Source of the DNA: Actinoplanes oblitus
GTDB taxonomy: Bacteria > Actinomycetota > Actinomycetes > Mycobacteriales > Micromonosporaceae
Assembly (NCBI RefSeq): GCF_030252345.1
Contig: NZ_CP126980.1
Location: forward strand, 3,673,501 to 3,737,500
Length of the DNA: 64,000 nt
Direction: 5' to 3'
A model generated the notes under the pieces. It saw only the letters and a list, made by a program, of their open reading frames with translations, had not been told where the DNA came from and ran no database searches. Position 1 is the stretch's first letter, and each line of letters opens with the position of its first letter. A program made the position numbers and the translations under genes. This document shows, in pieces, positions 25,848 through 35,418 of the stretch.

Positions 25848-26768
25848 ATGATCGAAGTAGTCGAGCTGAGCAAGCGCTACGGCGACAAGGTGGCGGTCGA
25901 CGCCCTGACGTTCCAGGTGCGGCCGGGCGTCGTCACCGGCTTCCTGGGACCCAACGGCGCCGGGAAGTCCACCACCATGCGCATGATCCTCGGTCTGGAC
26001 GCGCCGACCGGCGGGCGGGTGACCGTGAACGGCCGCCGGTACGCCGATCACCGCGCGCCGATGCGGGAGGTCGGCGCCCTGCTGGAGGCGCGAGCGGTGC
26101 ACGCCGGCCGGTCCGCCCGCAACCACCTGCTCGCCCTCGCCGCGACGCATGGCATCGGCGCCCGCCGGGTCGACGAGGTGATCGACCTGGTCGGGCTGCC
26201 GGAGGCCGCCGGTAAGCGGGCGGGCGGCTTCTCCCTCGGCATGGGGCAGCGGCTCGGCATCGCCGTGGCGCTGCTCGGCGATCCGGCCGTGGTGATGCTC
26301 GACGAACCGGTGAACGGCCTGGACCCCGATGGCATCCGCTGGATCCGTGGCCTGCTGACGGGTCTCGCCGCCGAGGGACGTACGGTCTTTGTCTCCTCCC
26401 ACCTGATGAGCGAGATGGCCCAGACCGCCGAGCATCTGATCGTCGTCGGCCGGGGCCGGCTGATGGCCGACGTCCCGCTCGCCGAGTTCACCCGCCGGGC
26501 GTCCCGGGCGACGGTCCGGGTCCGCTCGCCGCAGTCGGGCGCGCTGCGTGATCTGCTCGCCGGGGCCGGTGTGACGGTCACCAGCGGCGAACCGGGGGTG
26601 CTCGAGGTGACCGGTCTCAGCAGCGAGCAGATCGGCGACCGGGCCGCCGCCGCCCACCTCACCCTGCACGAGCTCAGCACGAGCGAGACATCCCTGGAGG
26701 ACGCCTTCATGGCCATGACGCGCGACGCCGTCGAGTACACCGGCACCCCCGTACGGACGTCGCGATGA
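25848..26768 (+). CDS. ABC transporter ATP-binding protein
   Basis: A 306-residue ATPase. Walker A 'GPNGAGKSTT', signature 'FSLGMGQRLGIAVAL', Walker B 'VVMLDEPVNGLDPDG' and H-loop 'FVSSHLMSE' are all intact. The C-terminal region ('LHELSTSETSLEDAFMAMT') is typical of drug/lantibiotic exporters. The permease gene overlaps by 4 nt. A 6-bp inverted repeat (TACCGC/GCGGTA, 25771-25786) lies in the gap upstream and could be an operator or weak terminator. Confidence 0.93.
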   Translation: MIEVVELSKRYGDKVAVDALTFQVRPGVVTGFLGPNGAGKSTTMRMILGLDAPTGGRVTVNGRRYADHRAPMREVGALLEARAVHAGRSARNHLLALAATHGIGARRVDEVIDLVGLPEAAGKRAGGFSLGMGQRLGIAVALLGDPAVVMLDEPVNGLDPDGIRWIRGLLTGLAAEGRTVFVSSHLMSEMAQTAEHLIVVGRGRLMADVPLAEFTRRASRATVRVRSPQSGALRDLLAGAGVTVTSGEPGVLEVTGLSSEQIGDRAAAAHLTLHELSTSETSLEDAFMAMTRDAVEYTGTPVRTSR

Positions 26769-27589
26769 CGCCGTCCGCGGTACCCGCCGCGATTCCCGCC
26801 GACGCACGGGTCACCGTCCCGCGGGTGATCCGCGCCGAGTGGCTGAGGTTCCGATCCCTGCGATCGTCGCTGATCATGATCGCCGCCACGGCCGCGGTCT
26901 TCGCCGCTCTCGGTCTCGGCTTCGCCGCCTTCCTCGCCGACGCCACCGTCGAACCCGGCACACCCGCACCGCCCGGCGGTCCGTCGTCGCTCGATCCGCT
27001 CGGCGCCAGCCTCGGCGGTGTCAACCTGGCGCAACTGCTCATCGCCACGCTCGGCGTGCTGCTGATCACCGGGGAGTACTCGACCGGCATGATCCGGTCG
27101 TCCCTGGCGGCGGTGCCGCGACGGTGGCCGGTGCTGGCCGGCAAGGTGGTGGTGCTCGCCGGCGTCTCCCTGGCCACGTTGATCCCGACCGTCCTGCTCA
27201 CCTTCATCGGTGCGCAAGCCGTCCTCGGTGACAAGGGCATCGCGCTCACCGGTGACGGAGTGCTACGGGCGGTCCTCGGCACCGCCGGTTATCTCGCCGG
27301 TGTCGGTGTGCTCGGCACGGCACTCGGATTCCTGCTGCGCAACACCGCCGCCGCGCTCACCGGCGCGGTCGCCGTCCTGCTGATCGTCCCCGGCGTCGTG
27401 GCACTGCTGCCGGCGAGCTGGCCCGACGCGATCGGGCCCTACCTGCCGTCCAACGCCGGGCAGGCGTTCATGAGCGTGACTGGCGATCCCGGCCTGCTGT
27501 CACCGGTGGCCGGCGCGGCCGTCTTCACCGGCTGGCTGGCGGTGCTCCTGGCGGCGGCCGTCACCGTGCTGCGCCGCCGCGACGCCTGA
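26765..27589 (+). CDS. ABC-2 family exporter permease
   Basis: A 274-residue membrane protein with about six helices, paired with the ATPase just upstream (4-nt overlap). 'RVIRAEWLRFRSLRSSLIMIAATAA' is the typical amphipathic lead-in. 'ITGEYSTGMIRSSLAAVPRRWPVLAGK' is the ABC-2 coupling region. The last helix ends 'VTVLRRRDA'. With the two-component system upstream, a role in antibiotic or peptide extrusion is inferred. Confidence 0.88.
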   Translation: MTPSAVPAAIPADARVTVPRVIRAEWLRFRSLRSSLIMIAATAAVFAALGLGFAAFLADATVEPGTPAPPGGPSSLDPLGASLGGVNLAQLLIATLGVLLITGEYSTGMIRSSLAAVPRRWPVLAGKVVVLAGVSLATLIPTVLLTFIGAQAVLGDKGIALTGDGVLRAVLGTAGYLAGVGVLGTALGFLLRNTAAALTGAVAVLLIVPGVVALLPASWPDAIGPYLPSNAGQAFMSVTGDPGLLSPVAGAAVFTGWLAVLLAAAVTVLRRRDA

Positions 27590-27590
27590 G

Positions 27591-27617
27591 GGCCGCTCCG
27601 GCGGAGACGGAGCGGCC
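27591..27617 (+). terminator. Hairpin terminator after the ABC permease
   Basis: A 9-bp perfect stem (GGCCGCTCC / GGAGCGGCC) begins one base after the permease stop. It separates the exporter operon from the CARF-HEPN operon. Confidence 0.6.
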
Positions 27618-27824
27618 GGAGCACCGTGCCGTTGACGAGCGCCCGTCCGCGCGACGCGGTCAGTCAGTGGTTCGCCGCGTCGCGCGGTGGTGGCGGCACA
27701 CCCTATGCGGCCCCGAAGTCATCGGGTTCCACCAAGGACGTACGGGCCTTGGCTCGACCCCGAGTCGTCCGGTAGCGTCCCTCTCTTGCCCTGGAGACGG
27801 GGTGGGTACCGGAAGGCATCCAGG

Positions 27825-29291
27825 ATGGAAAGCGGCGACGACAAGGTTCACGGCATCGCACGGGCGGACGTCGAGAGGTACGTACGGATTCATCAGGGTC
27901 TGGAGCGGTACGGCAGCGGCACCCGGTCCGATCAGGCGACGGCTTTCTATCTCAAACATCTGGTCAAGCCCGCGGTCGAGCAGGCACGGCTGGTCAGCGA
28001 CCGGCCGCCGACCAAGGTCGATCTCCTGGTCAGCCTGAGCGGGTTCACGCCGACGCCCGCGATCCTGGCTTACGAACTGCTGGAACCCGAGCGCATGGTG
28101 GTGATCGCGTCGGAGGCGGCGCAGCGCAGCATCGATGTCATCCACTACCACGCGGTGCAGCCCGGTGGCCGGCTTCGTCCCAGCCAGTTCCGGGCCATGG
28201 ACTGCGATCCCACCGACCCGATGAGCATCTATCGCATCGTCAAGGAGGAACTCGACCGCCTGGTACGGGCCTCCAGGTCGAAGCCGTACGCCATCATCGA
28301 CATCACCGGCGGGCGCAAGGTGATGAGCGCCGCCGCCGCCCTCGCGGCCTGGCAGTTGAAGCTCGATCTCGCCTACATGGAGGGCGAGTTCGACCAGAAC
28401 ACCCGGCACCCGATCCCCGGCACCGACCGGATGATGATCCTCGACGACCCGAACATCATCTTCGGCGAGCAGGAGATGTCACGCGCCCTGGAGATGTTCC
28501 GGGCCGGCGCCTTCGAGGCCGCGCGCCACCGCTACGAGGAGATCTGCGACAGCATCGTCGTCCCGGTCCACGCCCGGTTCATGCGCGGGCTGAGCGAAAT
28601 GTACCGGGCGTGGTGCGACCTCGACATGGAGGCGCTGCCCGAGGCCGTCGAGTCGGTCCGCCAGACGATCGGCAACGTCCGTCGCACCGTCGGCGCCGAC
28701 TACCTCGACACGCTGGAACAGCAGGTGGCCTTCGTACGCCGCCTGGTCGCCGGCGACCGCGACGCGATGGCACTGTGCTTCTTCGTGCTGGGCCTGCACT
28801 ACCAGGAGATCGGCCGGCGCGACTTCGCCGCACTGCTCTACTACCGCACCATCGAGAGCTGCCTGACGCGCCGGATCCACCACCGCTTCGGTGGCCTGGA
28901 CCCCGACCGGCCCGACTGGGGGTTGCTCGGTGACGCCACAGCGGCGAAACGCCGCTACTCGGCGCTCGCCCACAAGATGGGCTGGCACAACGGCCCGCCG
29001 CCCAAGCTGATGCTGATCGCCTGCGCCGTGCTGCTCGCCGCCGAGCGCGATGCCTACGCCGAGCAGTGCGGCTTCCATAGCCTCGCGGGGCTCCGAAGAC
29101 TGCAGGATCTCACCCGGGTGCGCAACCATTCCGTGCTGGCACACGGGTTCGAGGCGATCGGGAAGGAGCAGACCGAAGCCCTGCGCGACCGGGCGAAGGA
29201 CATGCTGACGGCGTTCTGGACGCTGCACGGCGAGGACCGGGACCTGGACCTGATGCTGGCGGACCTGCGTTTCCTGCGAGCGGACCGGTGA
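27825..29291 (+). CDS. CARF-HEPN protein (Csm6/Cas02710-like ribonuclease), first gene of putative defence operon
   Basis: A 488-residue two-domain protein. The N-terminal ~210 residues look like a CARF domain: 'LLVSLSGFTPTPAILAYELLEPE' (ligand loop, residues ~67-89) and 'IIDITGGRKVMSAAAALAAW' (residues ~157-176), the D-x-T-G-G-x-K-x-M signature of Csm6/Cas02710 proteins. The C-terminal part is helical and ends in a HEPN motif RNHSVLAH (R433, H440; R-x6-H with polar N after R). Such proteins cut RNA when CARF binds cyclic oligoadenylate. No cas gene or cyclase is nearby, so the activator is unknown. ATG 27825 has GGAAGG upstream; TTGGCT/TAGCGT (27749-27778) could be the promoter. The next gene overlaps by 4 nt. 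Confidence 0.8.
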   Translation: MESGDDKVHGIARADVERYVRIHQGLERYGSGTRSDQATAFYLKHLVKPAVEQARLVSDRPPTKVDLLVSLSGFTPTPAILAYELLEPERMVVIASEAAQRSIDVIHYHAVQPGGRLRPSQFRAMDCDPTDPMSIYRIVKEELDRLVRASRSKPYAIIDITGGRKVMSAAAALAAWQLKLDLAYMEGEFDQNTRHPIPGTDRMMILDDPNIIFGEQEMSRALEMFRAGAFEAARHRYEEICDSIVVPVHARFMRGLSEMYRAWCDLDMEALPEAVESVRQTIGNVRRTVGADYLDTLEQQVAFVRRLVAGDRDAMALCFFVLGLHYQEIGRRDFAALLYYRTIESCLTRRIHHRFGGLDPDRPDWGLLGDATAAKRRYSALAHKMGWHNGPPPKLMLIACAVLLAAERDAYAEQCGFHSLAGLRRLQDLTRVRNHSVLAHGFEAIGKEQTEALRDRAKDMLTAFWTLHGEDRDLDLMLADLRFLRADR

Positions 29292-32200
29292 GCCGAAGCG
29301 CCGGGACGCGTTTCGAGCCGTCCGAGGCCGACCTGCTGCGTTACTGCCGGACCCGATATCCGGAGGAGTTCGAGCCGACCCCGGTCGAGCAGACCGCCGT
29401 CATCCTCGGCTACTCACCGAGCCGGCCCTTCCTCGCGACCACCGATCTCGACGACGTCGCCGCCGACCTGGCGGCCGGTCTGTCGATCGCGAAGCGCACC
29501 GGCAGGACCAGTGACTACTTCGTCCTGACAGGAACGCGCTACGCCGTGCACGCCGACGCGACCGTCGGCGGCGACGGCCGGCCCGCCGCCGATGTCACCA
29601 GCATCAGACCGGTCGGCCGGATGAACCGGCGGGATGCGATACGTCCGGCGGCGGTCACGTTCGCGCCGCGGCGCCTGGCGGCGTCGTTCGATCTGGACCT
29701 GCTGGCCGACCGGGCCGCCGAGAGCGTGACGGTCGCCAGGCGACGGGCACACCTGCGCGATGAGCTGTTGTGGCGGATGCGCCACCCCGAAGCGGCGCCG
29801 CCCGCGCCGATGGCCGGGTTGCGGGAGCAGACCCAGCGCCACTTCCAGCCGTTGCGGATGTTGCTCGAGCTGCTCCGGGAGCGCAGCGACCTCAGCGGCG
29901 AGGTCAGCGCCTGGGGTCAGGTACTGGGCGCGCGCCCCGACGAACTCTATGTACGCCTGAGCGGTCTGCCGGCCGGCTTCGCCGAGCGGCGGGCGGCCCG
30001 GCTCCATCACGACGGCCGGGAGCTCGCGACGACCGTACAGAGCATCGAGGAGATCGAGGGCGACCTGGTCCTCTGCCTGGAGCCGCCGCGCGGTGCACCG
30101 GCACCGCCGCCGCGAGCACGGGTGGAGATCACGCAACGCGCGCGCTTCTCGATGACCCGGCACGGCCGGGCGCTGCGGCAGCTGCTCGACGAGGAGGTGG
30201 AGGGCAACTGGGAGAACCTGGCGATGCTGCTCTGCCGGCCGAAGGACCTGCCGGCCTTCGTCGCGACCGAGCCGGCCCGGTACTTCACCGAGGACGGGTC
30301 CCGAACCCTCAACGTCGAGCAGCGGGCCGCGGTCGCCGGCGCACTGTCCACCCCGCACGCCTACCTCATTCAGGGTCCACCCGGCACCGGGAAATCGACG
30401 GTGATCGAAGAGCTGGTGCTCCAGCTCACGGCGCGCAACGAGCGCGTGCTGGTGCTGGCCCCGATGCACGTGGCCGTCGACGAGGTGCTCGGCCGACTGG
30501 GTGACCAGCCCGGCGTGTTCGCCCTGCGCATGGCGGCCGACAGCGACAACGTCCGCTCCGGGAACCAGCGGTTCCTGCCCGACAACCTGGCGACGTCCTG
30601 CCTGGCCCAGGCCAAGACTCCGGAGCGGGCCGAGGCGGCGGCGTGGCAGGCGGAAGCGGCCGAGCTGACCGCCTCGGCGGATCGGATCGAGGAGTACGCG
30701 ACGGCCGCCGAAGCGCTGGCCGGGCTCACCGCCGAACGGGCGGCGGCCGTGGTGCGGTACGAGGAACTCCGGCGGACCCTCGAAGCGGAATGGACAGCCG
30801 CGGCCCTCGACCAGGCCCGGTACGCCGAGCGCGTACAGGTCCTCGGCGAGGAGGTGCGTCGCGTTTCCGTCGAGGCCGCTGTCCTGCGGCAGCAGCTCGC
30901 CGCGGTCCCGGGCTGGACCCGGCTCGTGAGCCGGGTGCGACACCGGTTCCTCGACTCCCAGGACGAGGTCGCTGAACTCGGCACGAAGGGTGCCGCGCTC
31001 GATCGCCGATACGGGGAACTCGCCGCCGGCCTGCGGGACTGGACCGAACGGCACAACACCGTGGCGACCCGGCGAGCCGCCCTGAACGAGCGGCTGACGT
31101 CGGCCGCCGCCGCCCACGTCGCCGACGTCGCGCGGCGGGACCGGGACGTCGCCGCGGCGCGATCGCGCCTGACCGTGGCCGAGCGACGGCTGAGCGCCGC
31201 GGACGGCGACCCCGGCTCGCGGAACCTCGGCCAGTGGTGGCAGGCGGCGGCACAGGCGCGGCGGCGGTCGGAGTCGCTGCACCGGATGGCTGAGCTGGAG
31301 AAGCGCTGGTTCGAGGTGTCCGGTGCCGGCGGCCTCGGCGGACTCGTCGACGACGAGCGGCTGCGTTCGGAGCTGATGCAGGCCGTCAATGTCGTCTTCG
31401 GCACCACCGTCGGCGCCTTCGGCCGGGAGATCGACGGCGCCGACTTCGACACGCTCATCCTCGACGAGGCGAGCCGGGTCGTCGACAGCGAGTTCCTCAT
31501 CGGCGCGGTCCGGGCGCGCCGCTGGATCCTCGTCGGTGACCAGCGCCAGTTGCCACCGTTCGTCGACCCGTCCGACGAGCACCACCTGCACGCCCTGACC
31601 GCCGCTCACCTCTGCGCCCGGGAGGGCGGCACGGCCGCGACGGCGATCGGCCGGCTCGCCGATCTCTGGCACGAGGAGCCTCAGCTGCACGCCTTCCGCA
31701 TCAAGTCGGTGGAGGCGACGCTGGATCGGCTTGCCGGAGGCGAGCATTGGGCGACGTATCAGCGCACCTTCGCCCGGCACCTGGCCATGGGCTCGTTCGG
31801 CGCCGCGCCGGAGCAAGGCGTGCTGGCGGCCGTGCGTGACCACCTGGTGCGGAGCCTGTTCGAGCGCTGCCTGGCCGCCGAGCCCGGCAACGCGATCACG
31901 ACCGCACTGCGGATGCAGCACCGGTCGATCGACGCGATCGCCTCGCTGGTCCGCGATCCGGTGTACGAGGGGGCGTACGAGACCGCGCCCGATCTCGATC
32001 AGCAGCCGGTGACGACGCCCGCCTACGGGGCACCGGTGGTCTTCCTCGACACCAGCCAGTACCCGGACCGTGCCCGCGACCAACCGGACGGCCTCGGATT
32101 TCGCAACCCCTTCGAGGTCCGGCAGGTGATCGGCCTGCTCCGCGAGCTGAATCGGGCCGCGGCGGCCGCCCCCGGCGGAACGAGCCTGACCGTCAGCATC

Positions 32201-32569
32201 CTGACCTTCTACCTGCACCAGGTGCGCGATCTGCGGGCTCGGATACGGCCGGCCGACTACCCGGATCTCACCATCAAGGTGATCGACGTCATCGATCGGA
32301 TCCAGGGCCAGCAGAGCGACATCGTGATCATCAGTTTCTGCCGCACCTTCCTGGGCAAGGGCCGGCCGCGGAGCAATTACGCCGCCTGGTTGCAGGACGT
32401 CCGCCGTCTCAACGTAGCCGTCACCCGGGCCCGGCGCGGGCTCTACCTCGTCGGGCACGCCGACACCCTCGCCAAGGTCAACGGTGTGCCCTGGGCGGAG
32501 CTGTTCTACCGCCACATGTTCGAGCAGTTCCAGACCAATCCATCGCTGGTACGGGTGAGCGACACATGA
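29288..32569 (+). CDS. UPF1/DNA2-like superfamily 1 helicase with coiled-coil insertion
   Basis: A 1093-residue helicase. After a ~340-residue N-terminal region unique to this protein come 'LNVEQRAAVAG' (Q motif), Walker A 'GPPGTGKST' (about residue 363), a long Ala/Glu/Arg-rich coiled coil (~440-660), Walker B 'LILDEAS' (~723), motif III 'GDQRQLPP' (~748), 'DVIDRIQGQQSDIVIISF' (motif V) and 'RLNVAVTRARRGLYLVG' (motif VI, ~1040). The AAA_11/AAA_12 layout matches RNA/DNA helicases of the UPF1 group, including Mokosh helicases. GTG start overlaps the CARF-HEPN stop by 4 nt. Its own 3' end overlaps the next gene by 4 nt. Confidence 0.9.
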   Translation: MSRSAGTRFEPSEADLLRYCRTRYPEEFEPTPVEQTAVILGYSPSRPFLATTDLDDVAADLAAGLSIAKRTGRTSDYFVLTGTRYAVHADATVGGDGRPAADVTSIRPVGRMNRRDAIRPAAVTFAPRRLAASFDLDLLADRAAESVTVARRRAHLRDELLWRMRHPEAAPPAPMAGLREQTQRHFQPLRMLLELLRERSDLSGEVSAWGQVLGARPDELYVRLSGLPAGFAERRAARLHHDGRELATTVQSIEEIEGDLVLCLEPPRGAPAPPPRARVEITQRARFSMTRHGRALRQLLDEEVEGNWENLAMLLCRPKDLPAFVATEPARYFTEDGSRTLNVEQRAAVAGALSTPHAYLIQGPPGTGKSTVIEELVLQLTARNERVLVLAPMHVAVDEVLGRLGDQPGVFALRMAADSDNVRSGNQRFLPDNLATSCLAQAKTPERAEAAAWQAEAAELTASADRIEEYATAAEALAGLTAERAAAVVRYEELRRTLEAEWTAAALDQARYAERVQVLGEEVRRVSVEAAVLRQQLAAVPGWTRLVSRVRHRFLDSQDEVAELGTKGAALDRRYGELAAGLRDWTERHNTVATRRAALNERLTSAAAAHVADVARRDRDVAAARSRLTVAERRLSAADGDPGSRNLGQWWQAAAQARRRSESLHRMAELEKRWFEVSGAGGLGGLVDDERLRSELMQAVNVVFGTTVGAFGREIDGADFDTLILDEASRVVDSEFLIGAVRARRWILVGDQRQLPPFVDPSDEHHLHALTAAHLCAREGGTAATAIGRLADLWHEEPQLHAFRIKSVEATLDRLAGGEHWATYQRTFARHLAMGSFGAAPEQGVLAAVRDHLVRSLFERCLAAEPGNAITTALRMQHRSIDAIASLVRDPVYEGAYETAPDLDQQPVTTPAYGAPVVFLDTSQYPDRARDQPDGLGFRNPFEVRQVIGLLRELNRAAAAAPGGTSLTVSILTFYLHQVRDLRARIRPADYPDLTIKVIDVIDRIQGQQSDIVIISFCRTFLGKGRPRSNYAAWLQDVRRLNVAVTRARRGLYLVGHADTLAKVNGVPWAELFYRHMFEQFQTNPSLVRVSDT

Positions 32570-33816
32570 CAGCTCGTCCCACCTTCACGGTGACCCGCAT
32601 CCCACGACCGGACGAGGGGACCGTCGCTCTGATCGACGATGCGGTCCTGCTGCTCGCCTACTGGCGCCGGGTACCCGTGCGCAAGCAGACGACTTCGGCG
32701 CTGAGCCGGTTGGAACTGTTCGTGCTGGAGATCGCGGCGACGCTCGGCGGGGTCCGCGAACGGGACCTGACCGCGATCACCGGGCTACCGGGACAACTGC
32801 TGGCGCCGCTGGCCCGGCGGTTGCTCCGGGCCGGCGCGCTGATCCCGGTGCCCGGTGGCTATGCCCCGGCGCCGGATCAGGCGGCCCAGGTGTTCGCGGC
32901 AGGCCGGCTCCGCGAGATACGCGAGGCCCGGGTCGATCTCGTCTACCTGCCCGAAACCGACGAGATGATCTCGGTGGGCGACGGTCTCGCGTCCATCGAC
33001 AACCGCCGGCTCGACCCGACCGGGCAGGCCCCGGCAGCCGCCGAGATCGCCCGGACACCGTGGCCGGAGTTCATCGGCGACCGTATCCGGTCGCACCGGA
33101 TCGCCGGGCTGTCGCCGGACATCGTGGACATCGGCCCGTCCGCTGACCACTCGCCCTTGCTGCCCGGGGACTTCTGCCCGGTCTACCGCTGCAACGCGCA
33201 GGTCCGCCGGCGGGGCCCGGCCCTCACTGTCGAGCTGACCCTGAAGGGCACTTCGCCGCGCAAGCGTCGCGGCGAGACGTCCGGGCTGCGGCAGGCGACG
33301 ATCTCGCTGGGCGGAGCCGACCGCCTCGCCGCGGGCTGGTCGGCCGCAACGGTGCTGCCCCAGCAGCCCGCCGACCGCGCGGAGATCTGGACCGCCCTGC
33401 TGGGACGACCCGGCGAGGATGTTCCCGCCATCGAGCAGGTCGACGCCATCACCTGGCGGGTGCACCTGACCGAAGCCTCGGCACGGCAACTCGCCGACTC
33501 CGGGCGCGACCTGGCGCAGAGCCTCATGCTGCGCATCGCCGCGGAGGCCTGCACGGCGCACGTCGTCGTCGAACTCTTCGCCACCGATCCCGGCTCCCGC
33601 GCCCTGATCGACCGGGACCGCGTCCTGGCCCAGGCGGAGTGGACCGGCGCCGATCTCGCCGATCTGGAGAAGGCCCTGGCGCACCTGGCCGGGGAGTTGC
33701 CGTACGAGCTGTCCGGGCTGCTGGTGCCCGCCGCGGTTCGTGACCGGGCCTGGCAGCTCAAGCGCTACCACCTCGCCTATACCCTGCGCCGGCGGGAGGA
33801 CTTCCGCTATGCCTGA
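32566..33816 (+). CDS. Unrecognised protein of the CARF-HEPN/helicase/PLD operon, with N-terminal winged-helix-like region
   Basis: A 416-residue soluble protein with no family I can name. Residues ~45-100 ('LSRLELFVLEIAATLGGVRERDLTAITGLPGQLLAPLARRLLRAGAL') have the helix pattern and wing of a winged-helix domain. The middle contains 'PLLPGDFCPVYRCNAQVRRRGPALTVELTLKG', perhaps a beta domain. The C-terminus is helical and basic. No Walker, nuclease or membrane motif is visible. It is bound into the operon by a 4-nt overlap upstream and an 8-nt overlap downstream, so it should be an essential part of the system, possibly an adaptor or recognition subunit. Confidence 0.7.
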   Translation: MTARPTFTVTRIPRPDEGTVALIDDAVLLLAYWRRVPVRKQTTSALSRLELFVLEIAATLGGVRERDLTAITGLPGQLLAPLARRLLRAGALIPVPGGYAPAPDQAAQVFAAGRLREIREARVDLVYLPETDEMISVGDGLASIDNRRLDPTGQAPAAAEIARTPWPEFIGDRIRSHRIAGLSPDIVDIGPSADHSPLLPGDFCPVYRCNAQVRRRGPALTVELTLKGTSPRKRRGETSGLRQATISLGGADRLAAGWSAATVLPQQPADRAEIWTALLGRPGEDVPAIEQVDAITWRVHLTEASARQLADSGRDLAQSLMLRIAAEACTAHVVVELFATDPGSRALIDRDRVLAQAEWTGADLADLEKALAHLAGELPYELSGLLVPAAVRDRAWQLKRYHLAYTLRRREDFRYA

Positions 33817-35326
33817 GATCGACCTCGGCGCCTACCGCGCGGACCAGGGCTTCTACCTGGTCGGTTCGCGCACCGGGGCCCGGTTCGAGCAGGGGCCCGC
33901 CGAACCCGGCGGGTACGCGCATCGCTTCTCCTACCGCGGGTCGGCGACCACCATCGCGGACGCCGCCGTCGACCTCGTCCGTGGTGCGCGCGGCAAGATC
34001 TTTCTCGCCAGCTACCGCATCGGTGACGGGCCACTGCTGGAGGCCCTGTACGAGGCCGTCGACCGCCTGCGCGGCGGCGTGTACGTCATCACCAGCTGGG
34101 ACGAGAAGGCACTGCGCAAGGACCTGCCGGACCTCGCGCCGGAGGAGACGGCGCACGAGGTCAAGGCGCAACTCAAACGCTTCGACGAGATGACCCGCCG
34201 CGGCATCACCGTGCGTGGTCACCCCTCGTGTCACGCCAAGTTCCTCGTGGTCGACGACAGGGCCGCGCTGGTTTCCAGCGCCAACCTGGAGACCAGCGCG
34301 CTGCGCGGCACCGCCGACCGGGCGGTGACCGGGGAGAGCGGGACCCTGCTCACCGACGCCGGCGAGGCGCAACTGCTCGGCCGGTTCTTCACCCGCATGT
34401 GGTTCGCGGGTTGCACCGGGGAGGCGCGGCCGGGCGACAAGTACGCCCTGAAGGATCGCGGCGTCGAACCGAGCCCGTGCGACGTTCCGGTGCCACCGGT
34501 CGGGCCACGCGCCGGAGTCATCTGGACCCACGAGGACGAGCACGGCATCCTGGAGACGATCAACGACATCGTGGACCGTTCCCGCGACGAACTCCTCCTG
34601 GCCAGTTACAGCCTCGTCGGCCTCGCCGAGCAGCCACGACGTCTGCTCGACGCCATCGCTCGCGCCTGTGCCCGCGGGGTCCGGGTGTCGCTGCTCGTCC
34701 GCGGCCGCAACCTGCCCCGCGACCTGCGCGACGCCCGGATGCTCACCGAACTCGGTGTTCGGCTCTTCCCCGACTCCCTCACCCACGCCAAGGGCGCCCT
34801 CGCGGACGGGCGGACCGGTGCCCTCTTCTCCGCGAACTTCGACTTCGACCACGGTCTGATCAACGGCGTCGAGATGGGGGTACGCCTGGACGGCACCCCG
34901 GCACTGGCCGACGCCCACCGCTACCTGCGCCACGCCATGCGGAACGCGGACATGGAATACGCCGCCCGCCCGAGTCAGCGCGAACTCGCCGCCGGATACC
35001 CGGCGCGGTGGCGCAAGGCCTGGCCGTTGCCCGCGGCGGTGCCAATCACCACGGACCCGAGTACCTGGGCGCGATTCGCCGCTGCGGCGGCACACCCGCC
35101 AGTGCTGTTCGAAGCGCAGGGCGACGAGGTAGCGCTGGTGACGGCCCGGGACCGATGGCTGCTGGAGCGGGCCGGGAACCGGTGGCGGCTCGCCGGGCAG
35201 CAATCGGCGGACGATCCCCTGTCCCTGCTGGGACGGTGGTCCCGAGCCGGTGGCCGGCGGACCGGGACCGAGGAACGGCCGACCACGCGGGGCTTCGCCG
35301 ACGCGACCTTCAGCCTCGGCGACTGA
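33809..35326 (+). CDS. Phospholipase D-family nuclease with two HKD motifs
   Basis: A 505-residue PLD-superfamily protein. The first catalytic motif is 'CHAKFLVVDD' (H142, K144, D149) followed by 'SSANLETSAL'. The second is 'THAKGALADG' (H326, K328, D333) followed by 'FSANFDFDHG'. Both are complete HxKx4D sets with the usual downstream S-A-N. A ~100-residue C-terminal extension has no known domain. No signal peptide, so an intracellular nuclease is more likely than a lipase. The ATG at 33809 lies inside the previous gene (8-nt overlap), behind GGGAGGA. PLD proteins partner helicases in Mokosh and DISARM. Confidence 0.88.
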   Translation: MPEIDLGAYRADQGFYLVGSRTGARFEQGPAEPGGYAHRFSYRGSATTIADAAVDLVRGARGKIFLASYRIGDGPLLEALYEAVDRLRGGVYVITSWDEKALRKDLPDLAPEETAHEVKAQLKRFDEMTRRGITVRGHPSCHAKFLVVDDRAALVSSANLETSALRGTADRAVTGESGTLLTDAGEAQLLGRFFTRMWFAGCTGEARPGDKYALKDRGVEPSPCDVPVPPVGPRAGVIWTHEDEHGILETINDIVDRSRDELLLASYSLVGLAEQPRRLLDAIARACARGVRVSLLVRGRNLPRDLRDARMLTELGVRLFPDSLTHAKGALADGRTGALFSANFDFDHGLINGVEMGVRLDGTPALADAHRYLRHAMRNADMEYAARPSQRELAAGYPARWRKAWPLPAAVPITTDPSTWARFAAAAAHPPVLFEAQGDEVALVTARDRWLLERAGNRWRLAGQQSADDPLSLLGRWSRAGGRRTGTEERPTTRGFADATFSLGD

Positions 35327-35354
35327 ACGTCGCCATGAGGTCTCGGCTGCGTCT

Positions 35355-35370
35355 CCGGGCTCCGGCCCGG
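35355..35370 (+). terminator. Hairpin between the PLD gene and the acidic-protein gene
   Basis: A 6-bp stem (CCGGGC / GCCCGG, loop TCCG). Another short stem (GGCGAC/GTCGCC) spans the PLD stop at 35318-35334. Together they may attenuate read-through. Confidence 0.35.
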
Positions 35371-35418
35371 CGCCACGGTACAGCGACGAATCCGACCGGT
35401 TCGAGTGGGGAGAGAAGC

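Noticed and set aside
29414..32515. 1033-codon ORF on the minus strand opposite the helicase gene
   Set aside because: Antisense shadow of a high-GC coding frame: Arg/Gly/Val-rich, no domain motifs, no ribosome-binding site. The plus-strand helicase motifs are unambiguous.
27825..35326. DISARM system
   Set aside because: DISARM also pairs a helicase with a PLD protein, but its DrmA is a different helicase type and it needs a DUF1998 DrmB and usually a methyltransferase. None is visible here.
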